In this document: in pieces, positions 61,410 through 64,000 of the stretch
How positions within the stretch are numbered: position 1 is the first letter of the stretch
Layout: each line of letters starts with the position of its first letter
DNA from: Roseospira goensis
GTDB taxonomy: Bacteria; Pseudomonadota; Alphaproteobacteria; Rhodospirillales; Rhodospirillaceae
DNA: 64,000 nt
Direction: 5' to 3'
Assembly (NCBI RefSeq): GCF_014197795.1
Contig: NZ_JACIGI010000011.1
Span: forward strand, 1 to 64,000
Made by a program: the position numbers and the translations under genes
The notes under the pieces: generated by a model
Databases searched by the model: none
What the model was told of the DNA's origin: nothing
The model's input: only the letters and a program-made list of their open reading frames with translations

Positions 61410-63773
61410 TCACTCCCGGGTCTTCAGGGCGGAGACGAGGTCGACGCGGTCGAGGTCGCGCTTGACCAGCCAACCGGAGGCCAGCGCCGCCGTCAGCACC
61501 GCCAGCACGGCGACACCGCAGGCCCGGGCGCTGTACAGGGCGGGGATCTGGTACAGGTCGGTGCTGAAGCCCTCGGCCAGGCCGGTCGCCAGCAGGGCGC
61601 CCAGCGCCAGCCCCAGCGGCAGCGCGGCCAGGGTCACCACCGCCAGTTCGCCGAGCAGCACGAAGGCCGCCTCGCCGCGGGTGAAGCCGAGCACCCGCAG
61701 GCTGGCGATGTCGCGGGTGCGTTCGGCCTGGGCGATGCGGGCGGCGTTGTAGACCACGCCGAAGGTGATGACGAAGGCCAGCCCCGCCATGACGAAGCGC
61801 TGGGCGCCGGCGCCGCTGTCGATCAGGCTTTGCACGGCGTCGCGGGCCTGGGCCTTCAGGCTGACCCCGGCCACCGCCGGCATGTCCTTCAGCGTGCGGT
61901 AGATCGCGGGGCCGGAGGCGGTGTCGATGCGCAGCACCGCGCCGGAAACGCGGTGCGGCTCCCGCAGCGCGCGGTTGAGCGCCCCGATCTCCATGTAGGC
62001 CGGCGCGCCCACCAGCGTCTCGGCGATGCCGATCACGGGCAGGTCGAGCAGCGGCTGGCGGCCCTCGCGCACGTCGACGGTCAGGGCGTCGCCGGGCGCG
62101 ATCTCCAGAATGTCGGCCAGCGCCACGGCCAGGATCACGCCCTCCTCGCGCAACCGGATGGGGCGGCTGTCCTGGTCCAGGGCGCGGTTCAGGCGCGGCG
62201 CCCCGACCAGGCCGTGCACCGCGCCCCGGTAGGTGTTCAGGCCGTGCCGCAGCACCGCCGGCACCACCCGCATCGGCTCCACCGCGATCACACCCGGGAG
62301 GCGCTGCAACTCCAGGATGGTCTTGTCGCCCTGGGCCTCGACGAAGGTGACGGTCACGTCGCTGCGGTCGGCAAGGTCGAAGGTGATGTCCATCACGCGG
62401 TTGAAGCTGTCCAGGATCGACAGCAGGCCGGCGCACAGCGCCAGCCCCGCGGCGATGCCGACCACCGCCCCGGCCATGCGGCCCGGCTGGCGCGTGATGC
62501 GGCGCAGCACCATGCGGCTCGGCTGGTCGAGCCAGGCGCCGAGCCCGGCGGCGATGCGGCCGGCGCGCGCGTAGTTCGGCGGGGTGGGCGGGCGCATGGC
62601 GGTCGCGGGGGTGAGCGCGAACACGCCGCGCAGCACGACCAGCCCGCCGGCCGAGGCGGCCAGCACGCTGACCAGAACGCCCAGGACAAAGGCGGCCGGG
62701 TCGGTCTGGAACACCAGGAAGGGGAACTTGAAGAACGTGAGATAGAACTCCACCATCGACCGCCCGGCGGCGACCCCCAGCAGGCAGCCCGCCAGCGCGC
62801 CGGCGGTGGCGATGGCCAGGATCATCTTGAAGTAGTGCACGGTCACGGCGAGGTTGCTGTAGCCGAACGCCTTGAGGAGGCCGATCTGTTCACGCTCGGC
62901 CTGCACCATGCGCGAGATCACGATGGTCAGCAAAAAGGCCGCCACCGCCAGGAAGATCGGCGGCACCACGGTGGTGGTGGTGCGCAGCCCGGCGATCTCC
63001 TCGCTGACGAAGCGGTTGGAGACGTGATCCTCCAGGCCGTAGGCGCCCTGGCCGCCATAGGGCGCAAGCAGGCGGTCGACGGCGGCCCGCACCGCCGCGG
63101 CGTTGGCGCGCGGCCCCAGCGACAAGAGCGCCTCGTTGAACGCGCCCTCCATGTCGTAGGCGGCGGCGAGCGCCGTGCGGCTCATCCAGATCACGCCGAA
63201 GCGGGCGTCGTCCGGCGCCAGCTCGCCCGGCGGGGTGGTGTAGAGGAACTCCGGCGACTGCGCCAGCCCCACCACCCGGAAGGTGCGCCGTGCCCCCTTC
63301 ATGGTGGCCGACAGGGTGTCACCGGGGCGCAGGCCCTGGGCGCGCGCGAAGCTGGTCAGCAGCAGGATCTCGTCGGCCCGATCGGGGTCCAGGCGGCGGC
63401 CGTCGGTCAGGTAGACGTCGTTGACCCGTGGGGCGCCGAAGTCGGGCAGCGAGACCGCCTGCGCCTGCAACGGCAGATCCGCGCCGGGCAGGTCGATGAG
63501 GGCACCACCGGCGACCCGGCCCTCGGCGGCGGCGACGCCGGGAATCGCGGCCAACTCGGTCATCACCCGGTCGGGCGCCCGGGTCAGCGGCGCGAACACG
63601 TCGGCCAGGCGATAGCGCTCGTAGTAGGTGCGCCGCGTCTCGTCGAGCGAGGTGACCAGCCCGGTCATCATCACCAGCAGCAGCACGCCCACGGCGATGA
63701 CCGCGCCGATGGCGATGGCCTGGCCCTTGATGCGCCACAGGTCGCGCAGCAGTTTCCGGTCCAGCGGGCGCAT
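61410..63773 (-). CDS. ABC transporter permease, two FtsX domains
   Basis: A 787-residue permease. One N-terminal helix (about 19-42), a large periplasmic MacB-PCD-like domain, then helices around residues 260-385 (first FtsX domain), a second periplasmic domain after a helix near 430-455, and a C-terminal FtsX domain (about 665-775, with TRDIASLRVLGFTRGEAAFVLLGE). This is the ten-helix arrangement of large lipid or lipoprotein/efflux exporters. It begins four bases after the stop of the ATPase gene, so ATPase, permease and adaptor form one operon. Confidence 0.93.
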   Translation of the reverse strand: MRPLDRKLLRDLWRIKGQAIAIGAVIAVGVLLLVMMTGLVTSLDETRRTYYERYRLADVFAPLTRAPDRVMTELAAIPGVAAAEGRVAGGALIDLPGADLPLQAQAVSLPDFGAPRVNDVYLTDGRRLDPDRADEILLLTSFARAQGLRPGDTLSATMKGARRTFRVVGLAQSPEFLYTTPPGELAPDDARFGVIWMSRTALAAAYDMEGAFNEALLSLGPRANAAAVRAAVDRLLAPYGGQGAYGLEDHVSNRFVSEEIAGLRTTTTVVPPIFLAVAAFLLTIVISRMVQAEREQIGLLKAFGYSNLAVTVHYFKMILAIATAGALAGCLLGVAAGRSMVEFYLTFFKFPFLVFQTDPAAFVLGVLVSVLAASAGGLVVLRGVFALTPATAMRPPTPPNYARAGRIAAGLGAWLDQPSRMVLRRITRQPGRMAGAVVGIAAGLALCAGLLSILDSFNRVMDITFDLADRSDVTVTFVEAQGDKTILELQRLPGVIAVEPMRVVPAVLRHGLNTYRGAVHGLVGAPRLNRALDQDSRPIRLREEGVILAVALADILEIAPGDALTVDVREGRQPLLDLPVIGIAETLVGAPAYMEIGALNRALREPHRVSGAVLRIDTASGPAIYRTLKDMPAVAGVSLKAQARDAVQSLIDSGAGAQRFVMAGLAFVITFGVVYNAARIAQAERTRDIASLRVLGFTRGEAAFVLLGELAVVTLAALPLGLALGALLATGLAEGFSTDLYQIPALYSARACGVAVLAVLTAALASGWLVKRDLDRVDLVSALKTRE

Positions 63774-63777
63774 GCGG

Positions 63778-64000
63778 TCACCAGGCGATGTCGTCGGGCG
63801 ACAGCTTGGTCGCGTTGGTCTCCACCGCCCGGATGCGGCCGTCGGCGAAGTGGACCACCTGGTCGGCGAGCCCGGCGGTCGCGGCGGCGTGGGTGACGAT
63901 CAGCACGGTCGCGCCCAGGGTCTCGTTGACGTCGCGCAGCACCCCCAGCACGGCCCGGCCGGTGGTGCTGTCCAGGGCGCCGGTGGGCTCGTCGCAGAAC
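63778..64000 (-). CDS. ABC transporter ATP-binding protein, C-terminal part
   Basis: The gene enters from beyond the right edge. The visible 74 codons read FCDEPTGALDSTTGRAVLGV (end of Walker B and D-loop), then LGATVLIVTHAAATAGLADQ (switch His) and VHFADGRIRAVETN, ending SPDDIAW. This is the MacB/LolD-type ATPase C-terminus. It powers the permease encoded four bases downstream. Walker A and the signature motif lie outside the window. Confidence 0.95.
   Translation of the reverse strand, partial: FCDEPTGALDSTTGRAVLGVLRDVNETLGATVLIVTHAAATAGLADQVVHFADGRIRAVETNATKLSPDDIAW

Overview
The window is a very GC-rich (roughly 70% by eye) bacterial chromosome segment. The gene complement points to an alphaproteobacterium, most likely a Rhodospirillales relative: a DUF4167 gene beside prmC, a DUF2336 protein, a DmeR-type metal sensor, zapA-6S RNA-fthC synteny, RodZ, PtsP (EI-Ntr) and UbiG. 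Coding density is high. Apart from an IS transposase tail at the left edge I see no prophage, CRISPR array or intact insertion sequence. The genome is unusually rich in short in-frame tandem repeats and GC-rich inverted repeats.

Layout. 1-312: transposase C-terminus, tRNA-Gly(CCC) and its terminator. 344-1623: DmeR-like repressor and RcnA-like Ni/Co exporter. 1799-6545: a probable Fur-controlled iron operon (transposase-type zinc-ribbon protein, small exported protein, DUF4198 protein, FeoB, FeoB-associated Cys-rich membrane protein) with no feoA. 6641-9141: Tat-exported rubredoxin and PhoX phosphatase. 9424-12780: multi-PAS histidine kinase. 13338-15984: glutathione-dependent formaldehyde oxidation pair (frmA, fghA) split by a large hairpin-repeat array. 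16105-18156: bifunctional penicillin-binding protein. 18561-20508: small RHH protein, SDR enzyme and a small membrane protein, with long inverted repeats between them. 20515-23232: 3-hydroxybutyryl-CoA dehydrogenase and EtfBA. 23705-29999: two tandem exported caspase-like proteins, a DUF6134 protein and a methyltransferase.

30123-45076 (minus strand): a housekeeping block of lysC, nitronate monooxygenase-like gene, ptsP, rodZ, ispG, then hisS-hemA-prfA-methyltransferase-prmC with several overlapping start/stop pairs, then a short leader ORF and DUF4167. hemA encodes glutamyl-tRNA reductase (C5 pathway), which is noteworthy in an alphaproteobacterial setting. 45323-52764: ubiG, SLC13-type transporter, zapA-6S RNA-fthC-ymdB, DUF2336. 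53070-64000: an acidic protein with a DDRYD minisatellite, a chemoreceptor, a UDP-glucuronate epimerase, a large membrane protein of the Bat/glutamine-amidotransferase-like type, a second array of the same hairpin repeat, and an HlyD/FtsX/ATPase exporter cut by the window end.

The strongest candidates for something undescribed are the tandem caspase/ankyrin/peptidoglycan-binding locus, the FeoA-less iron operon led by a transposase zinc-ribbon protein, the paired-hairpin arrays, and the leader ORF coupled to DUF4167.
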